NCBI GenBank assembly: GCA_900471815.1
Contig: UICE01000003.1
Span: 1,095,459 to 1,159,458, forward strand
Source: Hyphomicrobiales bacterium
GTDB taxonomy: Bacteria; Pseudomonadota; Alphaproteobacteria; Rhizobiales; Rhizobiaceae
Reading direction: 5' to 3'
Length of the DNA stretch: 64,000 nt
Shown here: in pieces, positions 9,596 to 18,728 of the stretch
How the letters are laid out: every line of letters begins with the position of its first letter
Numbering within the stretch: position 1 is the stretch's first letter
Made by a program: the position numbers and the translations under genes
Notes under the pieces: model-generated
Told to the model about the DNA's origin: nothing
What the model saw: the letters and a program-made list of their open reading frames with translations, nothing else
Databases searched by the model: none

Positions 9596-11005
9596 ATGAC
9601 GACTGCAAATGATATTCTCAAGCAGATCAAAGACAACGACGTAAAGTTCCTTGATCTTCGCTTCACAGATCCCAAGGGCAAGCTGCAGCATGTGACAATG
9701 GACGTTGCTGAAGTTGATGAGGATATGTTCGCCGATGGCGTTATGTTCGACGGCTCGTCCATCGCCGGTTGGAAAGCCATCAATGAATCGGACATGGTGC
9801 TGATGCCAGATACCGAAACGGTTCACATGGATCCGTTCTTTGCTCAGTCAACCATGGTTATTCTTTGTGATATCCTTGATCCGGTTTCTGGCGAATCCTA
9901 CAATCGTGATCCGCGCGGCACTGCCAAGAAGGCTGAAGCCTATATGAAGGCCGAAGGCGTTGGCGATACAATTTTTGTTGGCCCAGAAGCGGAATTCTTC
10001 GTCTTTGACGATGTGAAGTACAAGGCTGACCCGTATAATACAGGTTTCAAGCTGGATTCAACGGAACTGCCGTCAAACGATGACACAGACTATGAGACCG
10101 GCAACCTCGGTCACCGTCCGCGCGTCAAGGGCGGCTACTTCCCGGTTCCTCCGATTGACAGCGCACAGGACATGCGCTCGGAAATGCTTACCGTTTTGAC
10201 GGAAATGGGCGTGCGCGTCGAAAAGCACCACCACGAAGTGGCAGCTGCTCAACACGAGCTCGGCATCAAGTTCGATCACCTGACACGCAATGCCGACAAG
10301 ATGCTTATTTACAAGTATGTCGTTCATCAGGTTGCCAATGCCTATGGCAAGACGGCTACCTTCATGCCAAAGCCGATCTTCGGCGATAATGGCTCGGGCA
10401 TGCACGTGCACATGTCGATCTGGAAAGATGGCAAGCCGACATTCGCTGGCAATGAATATGCGGGCCTGTCAGAAAACTGCCTGTTCTTCATTGGCGGCAT
10501 TATCAAACACGCCAAGGCAATCAATGCCTTCACCAACCCGTCGACCAACTCCTACAAGCGTCTGGTACCGGGTTATGAAGCTCCGGTCCTGCTGGCATAT
10601 TCTGCGCGCAACCGCTCGGCTTCATGCCGTATTCCATTCGGCTCTTCGCCAAAGTCGAAGCGCGTTGAGATCCGCTTCCCTGATCCAACAGCAAATCCAT
10701 ATCTCGGTTTTGCTGCCATGTTGATGGCCGGTCTGGATGGCATCAAGAACAAGATTCATCCTGGTCAGCCAATGGACAAGGATCTTTATGATCTTCCAGC
10801 AAAGGAACTCAAAAAGATCCCGACTGTCTGCGGTTCGCTGCGTGAAGCGCTCCAGAGCCTCGACAAGGATCGCTCCTTCCTCAAGGCAGGCGGCGTATTT
10901 GACGACGATCAGATCGACTCCTTCATCGAGCTGAAAATGGCTGAAGTGATGCGTTACGAAATGACCCCGCATCCGGTCGAATATGACATGTACTATTCGG
11001 TCTGA
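9596..11005 (+). CDS. glnA: Glutamine synthetase type I
   Basis: A 469-residue dodecameric enzyme that makes glutamine from glutamate, ammonia and ATP. Key blocks are [10 protein letters not shown], the metal-binding [21 protein letters not shown], and [16 protein letters not shown]. The adenylylation Tyr is residue 398 in DKDLYDLP, so activity is tuned through PII and the adenylyltransferase. The start is the ATG at 9596, 61 bases after glnB, chosen because [11 protein letters not shown] matches the family; the longer frame from 9509 overlaps glnB. A strong terminator follows. Confidence 0.97.
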   Translation: MTTANDILKQIKDNDVKFLDLRFTDPKGKLQHVTMDVAEVDEDMFADGVMFDGSSIAGWKAINESDMVLMPDTETVHMDPFFAQSTMVILCDILDPVSGESYNRDPRGTAKKAEAYMKAEGVGDTIFVGPEAEFFVFDDVKYKADPYNTGFKLDSTELPSNDDTDYETGNLGHRPRVKGGYFPVPPIDSAQDMRSEMLTVLTEMGVRVEKHHHEVAAAQHELGIKFDHLTRNADKMLIYKYVVHQVANAYGKTATFMPKPIFGDNGSGMHVHMSIWKDGKPTFAGNEYAGLSENCLFFIGGIIKHAKAINAFTNPSTNSYKRLVPGYEAPVLLAYSARNRSASCRIPFGSSPKSKRVEIRFPDPTANPYLGFAAMLMAGLDGIKNKIHPGQPMDKDLYDLPAKELKKIPTVCGSLREALQSLDKDRSFLKAGGVFDDDQIDSFIELKMAEVMRYEMTPHPVEYDMYYSV

Positions 11006-11023
11006 TAGCGACCTCTGCATACG

Positions 11024-11052
11024 AAAAACCCCGGCTCACGCCGGGGTTTTTT
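11024..11052. terminator. Intrinsic terminator after glnA, bidirectional
   Basis: Stem AAAAACCCCGGC / GCCGGGGTTTTT with a TCAC loop and U-tracts in both directions. It ends glnA and also serves the leftward Atp12 gene. Confidence 0.93.
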
Positions 11053-11076
11053 ATTGAGTCAAATCGGGCAAAATGC

Positions 11077-11868
11077 CTATACCGAAACCGCTTGCAATAT
11101 TTGCACGGCGGCCTGCATTTCACGCTTACGTATATCACGGCGAATAGCGGCTTCGGCGTCTTCGCCCCACTGCTCTGATGTCCAGTCCTCCTCCAGATGG
11201 GCAAGTTCCCAAGCCTCGTCGCCGGAGATTTCACCTTTGGCTACGGCCAGCGCCAAAATGGCCGAACCCGTTAGGGTTGTGATCGTATGGAGCGCCGCAA
11301 TCGCAAAGGGATCGGTAAAAGCTCCAAGGTGAACACCAAAAGCGCCAAGCGCTTCGCGTGGCTGCTCCACATGGATCACACCTTCGGCCAAGATAAAACG
11401 CGCATTAAGTACAGCCGCCGCCCAGTCGATAATCGGATCCCAGGACTCAGTCTGGCGTTGGACCAGACGTTGCGGAGAACCGGCGCGATAGCAAAGCATA
11501 TCCGACGAGGCAAAACGCAAAACATCTTCCAGCACCGCCTGTGGATCATTGATGATACCGTCAATTGCTGTGTTGGCCAATCGTGTTGCGGGCATCTGCG
11601 CCGGATCGATTTCCTTTTCCTGCGCGGTAAATTCGTCAGCGATGAGTTGTGCTGCGGCACGCGTTGGCAGAACCAGATTTTGCCGGGCGGGGGTTTTAAC
11701 CACACGCCCATCCAGCTCCACTGAAAATCCGCCATCGCGCTCTGCAACAGCGGCCTCTTTGTAGAATCGCTTTGGCAGAGGCAGTTTTGAGGTTATTTGC
11801 GCACGGCGAACAGGGTCCGGATCAGAAAGCTCCTGTTTTGCATCCATGCTGAAAAGTTCATCGCGCAT
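11077..11868 (-). CDS. ATP12-family F1-ATPase assembly chaperone
   Basis: A 263-residue member of the Atp12 family (COG5387), found in alphaproteobacteria and mitochondria, where it binds the F1 alpha subunit during ATP synthase assembly. Signature parts are the PLPKRFYKEAAV start of the domain, the VKTPARQNLVLPT loop, IDPAQMPATRLANTAID, the LCYRA motif, and the EDWTSEQWGEDAEA C-terminal region. It is the last gene of a leftward cluster with the fluoride channel and pseudouridine synthase genes, 38 bases behind the latter. Confidence 0.9.
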   Translation of the reverse strand: MRDELFSMDAKQELSDPDPVRRAQITSKLPLPKRFYKEAAVAERDGGFSVELDGRVVKTPARQNLVLPTRAAAQLIADEFTAQEKEIDPAQMPATRLANTAIDGIINDPQAVLEDVLRFASSDMLCYRAGSPQRLVQRQTESWDPIIDWAAAVLNARFILAEGVIHVEQPREALGAFGVHLGAFTDPFAIAALHTITTLTGSAILALAVAKGEISGDEAWELAHLEEDWTSEQWGEDAEAAIRRDIRKREMQAAVQILQAVSV

Positions 11869-11906
11869 TGTTAAAGTCCATTCCTACGCCTGAGAGGTTA
11901 TTCCTC

Positions 11907-12893
11907 TCAATTGTCTTCGTCTGCATCATTTTCGTCCAGACCCAAGAGGTTCCATGTCTGGACCATATGTGGTGGCAGAGGTGCTGTAACATCAATGATA
12001 CCACCGGATGGATTTGGTATGCGAATGCGCCTGGCATGAAGGTGCAGGCGATTTTGGATGCCGCCCGGAAATGACCAGTTTGTATCGGCTTCGAAATATT
12101 TCGGATCACCGATGATCGGGCAACCAATATGGGCTGCGTGAACGCGAAGCTGGTGCGTGCGCCCAGTGTAAGGCTCCATTTCAAGCCAGGTCAGCACCTG
12201 CCCTGCAGATTCAATAACCCGGTAGTAGGAAATCGCATGATCGGAATCTGGCTCGCCATGAGGGACAACGCGCATTCGGTCGCCATCTTCCGTTGCTTCC
12301 TTGGCTAGCCAGGTGGCGATTTTGTCTTCCCGCTTGCGTGGAATACCCTTGACCAGAGCCCAGTAGGTTTTCTTGGTTTCACGCTCGCGAAATGCAGCGG
12401 TCAATGCCTGCGCGGCACCGCGCGTGCGGGCAACGACCAGCACACCCGAAGTATCGCGGTCAAGCCGGTGCACAAGCCGAGGCTTTTCACCTCTTTTGTT
12501 GCGCCATGCTTCCAGCATATCGTCCACGTGGCGGTTAACGCCCGAACCACCCTGAACGGCTAGACCCGCAGGTTTGTTGAAAACATAGACTTTCGGATCT
12601 TCATAAAGCAGCATCTGCTTTAGAACATCGCCATCATCGCGGCCGCGTATGCTTTTGCCGGTCAGATGGCCTTCAGCTTTGGAATCTACGGGCAGCGGCG
12701 GGATACGGACCGTCTGTCCTGCCTGAAGCCGCGTATCGGATTTGGCGCGCGACCCATCAATTCTTATCTGGCCGGAACGCAGCAATTTTTGCAAATGCCC
12801 GAAACCGAGGCCCGGATAATGTACTTTGAACCAACGGTCGAGGCGCATTTCCGCCTCACCCGTATCGACTGTTTTTTGTTCTACCGCTGCCAT
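11907..12893 (-). CDS. RluA-family rRNA pseudouridine synthase
   Basis: A 328-residue enzyme that converts uridine to pseudouridine in ribosomal RNA. An S4 RNA-binding domain occupies about residues 15-65 (LDRWFKVHYPGLGFGHLQKL). The catalytic domain follows, with Asp145 in HRLDRDTSGVLV and the GRTHQLRVHAAHIG block. It is closest to the RluC type, but the exact target uridine cannot be read from the sequence. A short GAGAGG/CCTCTC hairpin overlaps its stop codon and could tune the distal Atp12 gene. Confidence 0.9.
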   Translation of the reverse strand: MAAVEQKTVDTGEAEMRLDRWFKVHYPGLGFGHLQKLLRSGQIRIDGSRAKSDTRLQAGQTVRIPPLPVDSKAEGHLTGKSIRGRDDGDVLKQMLLYEDPKVYVFNKPAGLAVQGGSGVNRHVDDMLEAWRNKRGEKPRLVHRLDRDTSGVLVVARTRGAAQALTAAFRERETKKTYWALVKGIPRKREDKIATWLAKEATEDGDRMRVVPHGEPDSDHAISYYRVIESAGQVLTWLEMEPYTGRTHQLRVHAAHIGCPIIGDPKYFEADTNWSFPGGIQNRLHLHARRIRIPNPSGGIIDVTAPLPPHMVQTWNLLGLDENDADEDN

Positions 12894-13013
12894 CAGCTCA
12901 AGCCTTTTAATCGCAGACCTTTAGATTCGGCGTGTCCTCAAGCGTATGAAACGCGGAAATCGCATCGAATGATTATTTATGGAATTACATAGGTCTTGCG
13001 GCAGCGCTTAGCA

Positions 13014-13391
13014 CTATGCGACGGTTCTTGCGAGCCATAATCCTAAAAACACTGCGCAAATGCTCAATACGACGCTTATTAGCACGTAAAAAGCGGCGCT
13101 TGCCGTCTCGCCGCGCTGCCAAAGCATAACAACATCGAGCGAAAACGACGAAAAGGTTGTGAAACCGCCCAGTATGCCAACTGCAACGAACAGGCGAAGC
13201 TCTTCCGAACCCTCAAATCGCCGCGTTAGCAGTTCGATAAACAGGCCCATGATCAGCCCGCCAACCACATTGACCACCAACGTGCCATAGGGAAACGCGG
13301 TACCAAATAGACGTGTCATTGCCAGACCGGTGAGATATCGCAGAACCGAGCCAATGGCTCCTCCAGATGCGACCAGTAAAATTGCGTTCAT
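13014..13391 (-). CDS. crcB: Fluoride channel FluC/CrcB
   Basis: A 125-residue four-helix membrane protein of the Fluc family, which works as an antiparallel dimer that lets fluoride leave the cell. Visible are GGAIGSVLRYL near the start, the PYGTLVVNVVGGLIMGL segment with the conserved Asn, and the GILGGFTTFSSFSLD block holding the phenylalanine ladder and central sodium site. No fluoride riboswitch was recognised upstream. It starts the leftward cluster with the pseudouridine synthase and Atp12 genes. Confidence 0.94.
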   Translation of the reverse strand: MNAILLVASGGAIGSVLRYLTGLAMTRLFGTAFPYGTLVVNVVGGLIMGLFIELLTRRFEGSEELRLFVAVGILGGFTTFSSFSLDVVMLWQRGETASAAFYVLISVVLSICAVFLGLWLARTVA

Positions 13392-13590
13392 GTTACATTC
13401 AGTTCGGCTGGATTAATTTGCGATCTCAGTAAGTTGACTCATCACGGGACGTTACGAGCCGTAGAAAAATGTTCCCACTTACGACAGGGAACGATCAAGA
13501 CTTTAGAGCATTGAATATTGCGGTGCACAAGAGTCTGATGCAGTGTCATTTCTACGCGTTAGTGGCGGACCAAGCAATCGGAGTGGCAAA

Positions 13591-15366
13591 GTGTCATTAT
13601 TAAACATCTATTGGAGATCCCTCCAATATCTCGGCGCCGAAAAGCGCGCGACCATGTTTATATGCATCGCCAATATTGCACTCGCTGCAAGCATGATCGT
13701 AGAACCATGGCTTGCTGGCCGGGTGATTCAGGCTATCGCAACAAAAACCGCCATCATTCCCCCGCTTAGCCAGTTGGCTGCTGTGGGCTTGTTTCATATT
13801 GGTGCCAATGTTCTGGTTTCTCGTGAAGCCGACAGGCTGGCCCATCGTCGCAAGCTCGCCGTACTTACCGAATCCTACAATCGCGTGATCAGCATGCCGC
13901 TCGCTTGGCATCATCAGCGCGGCACATCAAACGCGCTGCATACATTGCTGCGCGCAATCGAAACTCTGTTCGGCCTGTGGCTCGAATTCATGCGCACCCA
14001 TCTGGCAACTGCCGTTGGCCTGGTGCTGCTGTTCCCGCTTGCTCTCAGCCAGGATTGGCGTTTGACCTCAGTGCTCGTTGTGCTCGGCGTGGTCTATATG
14101 ATGGTTGTCCGTGTCGTTACCAGCAAGACCAAGGATGGTCAGGCTCAGGTGGAACGTCATCACATCACAGCTTTCAGCCATGTCAGTGACTCCATGAGCA
14201 ACATCTCGGTATTGCAAAGCTACAACCGTGTTGAAGAAGAAACACGGGCGTTGCAGACCTATACAAAGAACCTGCTGGATTCCCAGTATCCGGTTTTGAA
14301 CTGGTGGGCTCTCGCCGCTGGTATCAACCGCATGGCCTCAACAATCTCCATGATCATCGTTTTGCTGCTTGGTTCTTATTTCGTCATGCGTGACGAGATG
14401 AATGTAGGTCAGGTTGTTGCGTTCACAGGTTTTGCCGGTTTGCTGATCGGTCGTCTCGATCAGTTGAGTGCCTTCGTGAACCAGATTTTCGCGGCTCGTG
14501 CCAAGCTTGAAGACTTCTATGCAATGGAAGAATCTGCTGCCTATGCAGTCGAGCCGAAGACTGTGCACGATATCGACAATGTAACCGGTGATGTGGAATT
14601 CGAAAATGTCTCGTTTGAATTTCCGAACTCTACGCAGGGCTTGAAGAATGTAAGCTTTAAGGCAAAGGCTGGTGAGACTGTTGCCATTGTTGGACCGACA
14701 GGTGCCGGCAAGACAACGCTGATCAATCTGTTGCAGAGGGTTTATGATCCCAAGGAAGGCCGTATTCTTGTCGACGATATCGACACGAAGACAATCAGCC
14801 GCCGCTCGTTGCGTAATGCCATTGCGACAGTGTTCCAGGATGCTGGCATGTTCAACCGCACGATTGAGGACAATATCCGCGTTGGTCGCCCCAAAGCTTC
14901 TGATGAAGATGTCTTTGCCGCTGCGGAAGCTGCCGATGCAAGCGACTTCATCCTGTCGAAGTCTGCAGGCTATAACACTGTTGTCGGCGAACGTGGCTCG
15001 CAATTGTCCGGCGGTGAGCGCCAGCGTGTGGCTATCGCCCGTGCGATCCTGAAGGATGCTCCCATCCTGGTATTGGATGAGGCAACGAGTGCTCTTGACG
15101 TTGAGACAGAGGCCCGAGTTAAGGTTGCGGTCGACAAGCTTTGCCAGAACCGTACAACGTTCATCATTGCGCACCGTCTGTCGACCGTCCGCGACGCTGA
15201 CCTCGTACTGTTCATGGATCAGGGTGAAGTTGTTGAATCCGGCAGCTTTGATGATCTGGCCCGTCAGAATGGCCGCTTTACCTCGCTGCTGAAGGCTGGC
15301 GGTCTGAAGCTTGATGATGACACAGCCAATGTCACGCCCTTCCCGCGCAAGCCGGAAGCGGCCTGA
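13591..15366 (+). CDS. ndvA: Cyclic beta-1,2-glucan ABC exporter NdvA
   Basis: A 591-residue half-transporter that exports cyclic beta-1,2-glucan to the periplasm; in rhizobia and Brucella this glucan matters for osmoadaptation and host interaction. An N-terminal six-helix membrane domain contains PLAWHHQRGTSNALHTLLRA and VLNWWALAAGINRMAS. The ATPase domain has Walker A GPTGAGKT at 368-375 and signature LSGGERQR at 472-479. The start is GTG at 13591, preceded by GGAG; MSLLNIYWRSLQYL is the family N-terminus, whereas the longer frame from 13543 adds unrelated residues. Its sequence seems clearly divergent from the Brucella protein as I recall it. Confidence 0.93.
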   Translation: MSLLNIYWRSLQYLGAEKRATMFICIANIALAASMIVEPWLAGRVIQAIATKTAIIPPLSQLAAVGLFHIGANVLVSREADRLAHRRKLAVLTESYNRVISMPLAWHHQRGTSNALHTLLRAIETLFGLWLEFMRTHLATAVGLVLLFPLALSQDWRLTSVLVVLGVVYMMVVRVVTSKTKDGQAQVERHHITAFSHVSDSMSNISVLQSYNRVEEETRALQTYTKNLLDSQYPVLNWWALAAGINRMASTISMIIVLLLGSYFVMRDEMNVGQVVAFTGFAGLLIGRLDQLSAFVNQIFAARAKLEDFYAMEESAAYAVEPKTVHDIDNVTGDVEFENVSFEFPNSTQGLKNVSFKAKAGETVAIVGPTGAGKTTLINLLQRVYDPKEGRILVDDIDTKTISRRSLRNAIATVFQDAGMFNRTIEDNIRVGRPKASDEDVFAAAEAADASDFILSKSAGYNTVVGERGSQLSGGERQRVAIARAILKDAPILVLDEATSALDVETEARVKVAVDKLCQNRTTFIIAHRLSTVRDADLVLFMDQGEVVESGSFDDLARQNGRFTSLLKAGGLKLDDDTANVTPFPRKPEAA

Positions 15367-15380
15367 AAGGGTGAATAAAC

Positions 15381-15412
15381 AAAAGGCCGCTCATGAGCGG
15401 CCTTTTTCTTTT
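15381..15412. terminator. Intrinsic terminator between ndvA and yidD
   Basis: A near-perfect palindrome AAAAGGCCGCTC / GAGCGGCCTTTT, followed on the plus strand by TTTTTCTTTT. It ends ndvA. The right part of the hairpin also encodes the last codons of the convergent yidD (stop at 15391-15393). Confidence 0.92.
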
Positions 15413-15753
15413 GCGGCGATACCCCAGTAGCGCCAAGGCAGGTACCAGGCGAAACGCTTATCAAGCGCTACGGGCACCGGGTCCAACCCGCTGGTGCCGC
15501 CCGGCCCACAACGGGCAAACCTGAACAACCCCATCCACCCGCCCGCCCAAAATCCATGACGCGCAATTGCCTCATAGGCATATTCCGAGCAGGTCGGCAA
15601 ATGCCGACAGGAATTCCCGATGAATCCAGACAGGGTGAGTTGATAAAAGCGAACCAGCCCGGTTCCGATCAGGCGTCCCGGTGTCTTGCGCCATGGACCG
15701 CCCCAATTGCGGGAGTATTTTACCGGATGCTTATGCGCGGGATCATTGCACAT
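15391..15753 (-). CDS. yidD: Membrane protein insertion efficiency factor YidD
   Basis: A 120-residue YidD/DUF37 protein, a small membrane-associated helper thought to assist YidC-dependent insertion. The domain shows RFYQLTLSGFIGNSCRHLPTC, then EYAYEAIARHG and RCGPGGTSGLDPVP. The ATG at 15751-15753 is chosen because it gives a four-base gap after the upstream IscU-like gene; the longer frame from 15816 would overlap that gene by 59 bases. It is coupled with the IscU-like gene in a leftward pair, and its 3' end lies inside the shared terminator. Confidence 0.92.
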   Translation of the reverse strand: MCNDPAHKHPVKYSRNWGGPWRKTPGRLIGTGLVRFYQLTLSGFIGNSCRHLPTCSEYAYEAIARHGFWAGGWMGLFRFARCGPGGTSGLDPVPVALDKRFAWYLPWRYWGIAAKEKGRS

Positions 15754-15757
15754 CCCG

Positions 15758-16204
15758 TCAGGCTGCGGCTTCGGCGTTTTTTCTATCGATCTGATCAAGA
15801 CAATCCACAACTGCATCGAAGGTCAACAGTGTGGAGTTGTGCCTGGCTTTGTAATCGCGGACAGGTTCCAGAAATTTCAAATCTTCAAAGCGACCTTCCG
15901 GGGGTGGACCATTTTCTTTCAACATGCGCAACATCGTCAGGCGTAATGCGCGAAGTTCTTCGGGCGTTGCGCCGATCACATGACGGGCCATGATTGAAGA
16001 CGAAGCCTGACCGAGCGCGCATGCCTTCACATCGTGAGCAAAATCGGAAACCACGCCATTTTCGACCTTGAGATCGACGATGACAGTGGAACCGCACAGC
16101 TTGGAATGCGCCTTTGCAGACGCATCGGGAGCGTCCAAACGGCCAAGCCGTTGAATATTGCCGGCAAACTCCAGAATTCGCGTATTGTAAACGTCATTGA
16201 TCAT
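15758..16204 (-). CDS. IscU/SufU-like iron-sulfur scaffold protein
   Basis: A 148-residue protein of the NifU-N/IscU superfamily, which holds nascent Fe-S clusters or passes sulfur. Three conserved cysteines are in the usual places: SKLCGS at about residue 37, KACALGQ at about 62, and VVDCLDQ near the C-terminus. It lacks the NifU C-terminal domain. The start MINDVYNTRILEFAGN is typical of the alphaproteobacterial group next to yidD and folE. No sulfur-supplying desulfurase gene is nearby, so its pathway role is open. It is divergent from folE. Confidence 0.85.
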   Translation of the reverse strand: MINDVYNTRILEFAGNIQRLGRLDAPDASAKAHSKLCGSTVIVDLKVENGVVSDFAHDVKACALGQASSSIMARHVIGATPEELRALRLTMLRMLKENGPPPEGRFEDLKFLEPVRDYKARHNSTLLTFDAVVDCLDQIDRKNAEAAA

Positions 16205-16381
16205 GATTTGCCACTCTTGACACAGTGTTCATCTCAAAGGCGTCACAACTCGCCGTTGATGCTCTATGAATTTCCTATAGACTACCTATATAGTATGCGA
16301 GCAGGCCCTCATAAAGTCGCGTAGATTAATTTTGCGATGGCATGTATGCCTACGGGGTGGATGATTGATCCGCTCATGCTT

Positions 16382-16455
16382 CAATACACCGTCCGTTCCC
16401 GCGAGGAACGATTATCGTGTATTGCCGTTTAACTCGTCGCTCCTTTGAGGGCGAC
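16382..16455 (+). promoter_or_regulatory. Structured RNA leader of folE, riboswitch candidate
   Basis: Nested helices lie directly upstream of folE. The outer stem is CAATACAC (16382-16389) with GTGTATTG (16417-16424), and the inner stem CGTTCC with GGAACG (16394-16399, 16405-16410) closes on CGCGA. A second hairpin, GTCGCTC with GGGCGAC (16436-16455), ends 3 bases before the GGGAG ribosome binding site. A folE RNA motif has been described in alphaproteobacteria; whether this matches needs a covariance search. Confidence 0.6.
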
Positions 16456-16469
16456 TACGGGAGATCGCG

Positions 16470-17096
16470 ATGGATGCGGTAGTGAAAAACTTGCAGCCTA
16501 TAACTGCAAAGCAAAATAATATTCGCCGACCAACTCAGGAAGAAGCAGAAGCAGCGGTACGCACCCTGCTTCTTTGGGCTGGCGATAATCCTGACCGCGA
16601 GGGCCTGCTCGACACGCCTGAACGCGTCGTCAAATCATACAAGGAACTCTTCTCCGGCTATGCACTCGATCCTGCTGATGTGCTGGGGCGGACCTTTGAA
16701 GAAATAGCTGGCTATGAGGATATGGTCCTCATTCAGGACATTCCTTTCTTTTCACACTGCGAGCACCACATGGTTCCGATCATCGGCAAGGCCCATGTCG
16801 CCTATTTGCCTGATGGTGAAAAAGTTGTCGGACTTTCGAAAATTGCGCGCGTTGTCGATATTTTCGCGCATCGCTTGCAAACGCAGGAAAGCATGACTGC
16901 CCAGATTGCCAGCGCGATACAAAGTTCCCTGCGTCCGCGCGGTGTTGCCGTCATGATCGAGGCCGAGCATATGTGCATGGCCATGCGCGGTATCCGCAAA
17001 TCGGGCTCATTGACAACCACGACGACATTTACCGGATCGTTCAAGGACGAGGTCAATGATCAGGTTCGTTTCATGACCATGGTCCGAGGTCGTTGA
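16470..17096 (+). CDS. folE: GTP cyclohydrolase I
   Basis: A 208-residue enzyme that makes dihydroneopterin triphosphate from GTP, the first step to folate and also feeding queuosine synthesis. The zinc ligands are Cys97 and His100 in HCEHH and Cys169 in EHMCMAMRG. Other family blocks are [22 protein letters not shown] and [13 protein letters not shown]. The ATG is preceded by GGGAG. The upstream leader folds into two hairpins (16382-16455), suggesting control at the RNA level. hisI follows after seven bases. Confidence 0.96.
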   Translation: MDAVVKNLQPITAKQNNIRRPTQEEAEAAVRTLLLWAGDNPDREGLLDTPERVVKSYKELFSGYALDPADVLGRTFEEIAGYEDMVLIQDIPFFSHCEHHMVPIIGKAHVAYLPDGEKVVGLSKIARVVDIFAHRLQTQESMTAQIASAIQSSLRPRGVAVMIEAEHMCMAMRGIRKSGSLTTTTTFTGSFKDEVNDQVRFMTMVRGR

Positions 17097-17103
17097 GGAC
17101 AAA

Positions 17104-17517
17104 ATGGCAGAAACGTCTTTTCCTCGTCCTGCAGCGCATAATCATGACGTTGAAGAAGGCAATGTTTTCACCCCGCGGTTTGACGCTGCGGGGTTGATAA
17201 CCGCTGTTGTTACCGATGCCAGGGACGGTGAACTTCTCATGGTCGCGCATATGAATGCCGAAGCTCTACAATTGACCATCGAGACCGGCATTGCTCACTA
17301 TTGGTCACGGTCGCGGCAATCACTGTGGAAGAAGGGGGAAACCTCCGGCAATCTGCAAAGCGTTGTCGAGCTCGGCACAGATTGCGATCAGGATGCCCTC
17401 TGGCTGAAGGTTCGAGTAGCAGGAGACGGACCGACATGCCACACCGGCCGCAGGTCATGTTTTTATCGCAACATCGTTGCGCATGACGGAAAGCCGTCGC
17501 TGGTCATGAAGTTTTAG
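17104..17517 (+). CDS. hisI: Phosphoribosyl-AMP cyclohydrolase
   Basis: A 137-residue zinc enzyme that opens the adenine ring of phosphoribosyl-AMP, the third step of histidine synthesis. Motifs include [35 protein letters not shown], the aspartate pair DCDQDALWL and the cysteine-bearing [11 protein letters not shown]. It is the stand-alone form without a HisE domain. The ribosome binding site GAGGA overlaps the folE stop codon, so the two genes are translationally linked. Confidence 0.95.
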   Translation: MAETSFPRPAAHNHDVEEGNVFTPRFDAAGLITAVVTDARDGELLMVAHMNAEALQLTIETGIAHYWSRSRQSLWKKGETSGNLQSVVELGTDCDQDALWLKVRVAGDGPTCHTGRRSCFYRNIVAHDGKPSLVMKF

Positions 17518-17662
17518 ATGGCGTAATGCCTCGCATCTGCCGTTTTCTGCGTTTGTAGTCAGGTTTCATTGGTCAGCTAAGAATTGTTATTCACGCAATA
17601 TTCAGCTTTTGGTTACCACAATCGAAATTGAATGAAAGTCCACGACTCTAGGAGTTCATGCC

Positions 17663-18634
17663 ATGCTCGAATGGGCATCGCGCCGGACACGTGCGGCGGA
17701 ATCTATCGGCATCAGCAATGCCACTGATGAGAAGATCGCAGCACCTGAAAGGCCCGTTCAAAGCAAAACACCCATAGCACTTGCTCTGGGAGGCGGAGCT
17801 GCTCGTGGTTGGGCGCATATTGGCGTGCTTCGTGCTCTCGATGAAGCGGGCATAGAGATATCGATGATCGCCGGCACTTCGATTGGAGCGCTCGTTGGCG
17901 GCTGCTATCTCGGCGGCAAGCTCGACCAGCTTGAGGAATTTGCCCGAAGCCTTACCAAGCGTGGCATTTTCAGTCTGCTTGATCTGCGATTTGGTGGAAA
18001 TGGGTTGTTCGGCGGTATGAAGCTGGACCGGCGATTGCGTGACCATCTCGAAGAATTATCCATCGAAGACCTGCCCAAGCGGTTCATCGCGGTGTGTACA
18101 GAAATCAATACGGGTCATGAAATCTGGCTGACGCGTGGCAGCCTCATCACCTCGATGCGCGCATCCTACGCCCTGCCCGGCGTATTTGAACCTGTCGAGT
18201 GCAATGGCCGCATCCTTGTAGATGGCGCTCTGGTCAACCCTGTGCCTGTCGCCGTCTGCCGCTCCTATGAGCAGCCACTGGTCGTCGCGGTTAACCTGCA
18301 TTACGATCAGTTTGGCCGTGCAGCGGTCATAAAACATAGCGCCGAGGCACCTCATCCGCAAACTGGCGATATTGAAAATTCCGGCTTGCGGCGCCCTGCT
18401 TATTCCAAGCGCCTGGGCATTACAGGTGTGATGATGGAATCGTTCAATATCATTCAGGACCGGATTTCACGCGCTCGCATGGCGGGCGATCCGCCGGATA
18501 TCGCATTATTGCCAAAAGTTGGCAAAATCGGTCTTGCTGAATTCCATCGCGCCGATGAAGCGATCCGAAGCGGATATGAAGAGACCATGACCCGCCTCGG
18601 CGAGCTTGAGCGCATGCAAAAGCTTGTTTTCTAG
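17663..18634 (+). CDS. Patatin-like phospholipase, RssA type
   Basis: A 323-residue lipid acyl hydrolase with a Ser-Asp dyad: nucleophile Ser73 in GTSIG (71-75), Asp187 in VDGALVNPVP, and the oxyanion-hole glycines GGGAARGW at 43-50. The first 35 residues are poorly conserved and charged, without a clear signal peptide, so a cytoplasmic or membrane-peripheral location is likely. The substrate is unknown. TAGGAG lies nine bases before the start. It appears to be transcribed alone. Confidence 0.9.
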   Translation: MLEWASRRTRAAESIGISNATDEKIAAPERPVQSKTPIALALGGGAARGWAHIGVLRALDEAGIEISMIAGTSIGALVGGCYLGGKLDQLEEFARSLTKRGIFSLLDLRFGGNGLFGGMKLDRRLRDHLEELSIEDLPKRFIAVCTEINTGHEIWLTRGSLITSMRASYALPGVFEPVECNGRILVDGALVNPVPVAVCRSYEQPLVVAVNLHYDQFGRAAVIKHSAEAPHPQTGDIENSGLRRPAYSKRLGITGVMMESFNIIQDRISRARMAGDPPDIALLPKVGKIGLAEFHRADEAIRSGYEETMTRLGELERMQKLVF

Positions 18635-18728
18635 TATCGGCATCACTCGCGGAAATGATGTCAATCAATACAATAGCATCGCGCTAAACGTAGGCCTTGC
18701 TTAAAAATTTCCACAGGCTGAACAATTT

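Noticed and set aside
14338..15174. A 278-residue minus-strand frame opposite the NdvA ATPase domain.
   Set aside because: It mirrors a highly conserved coding stretch and has no recognisable domain.
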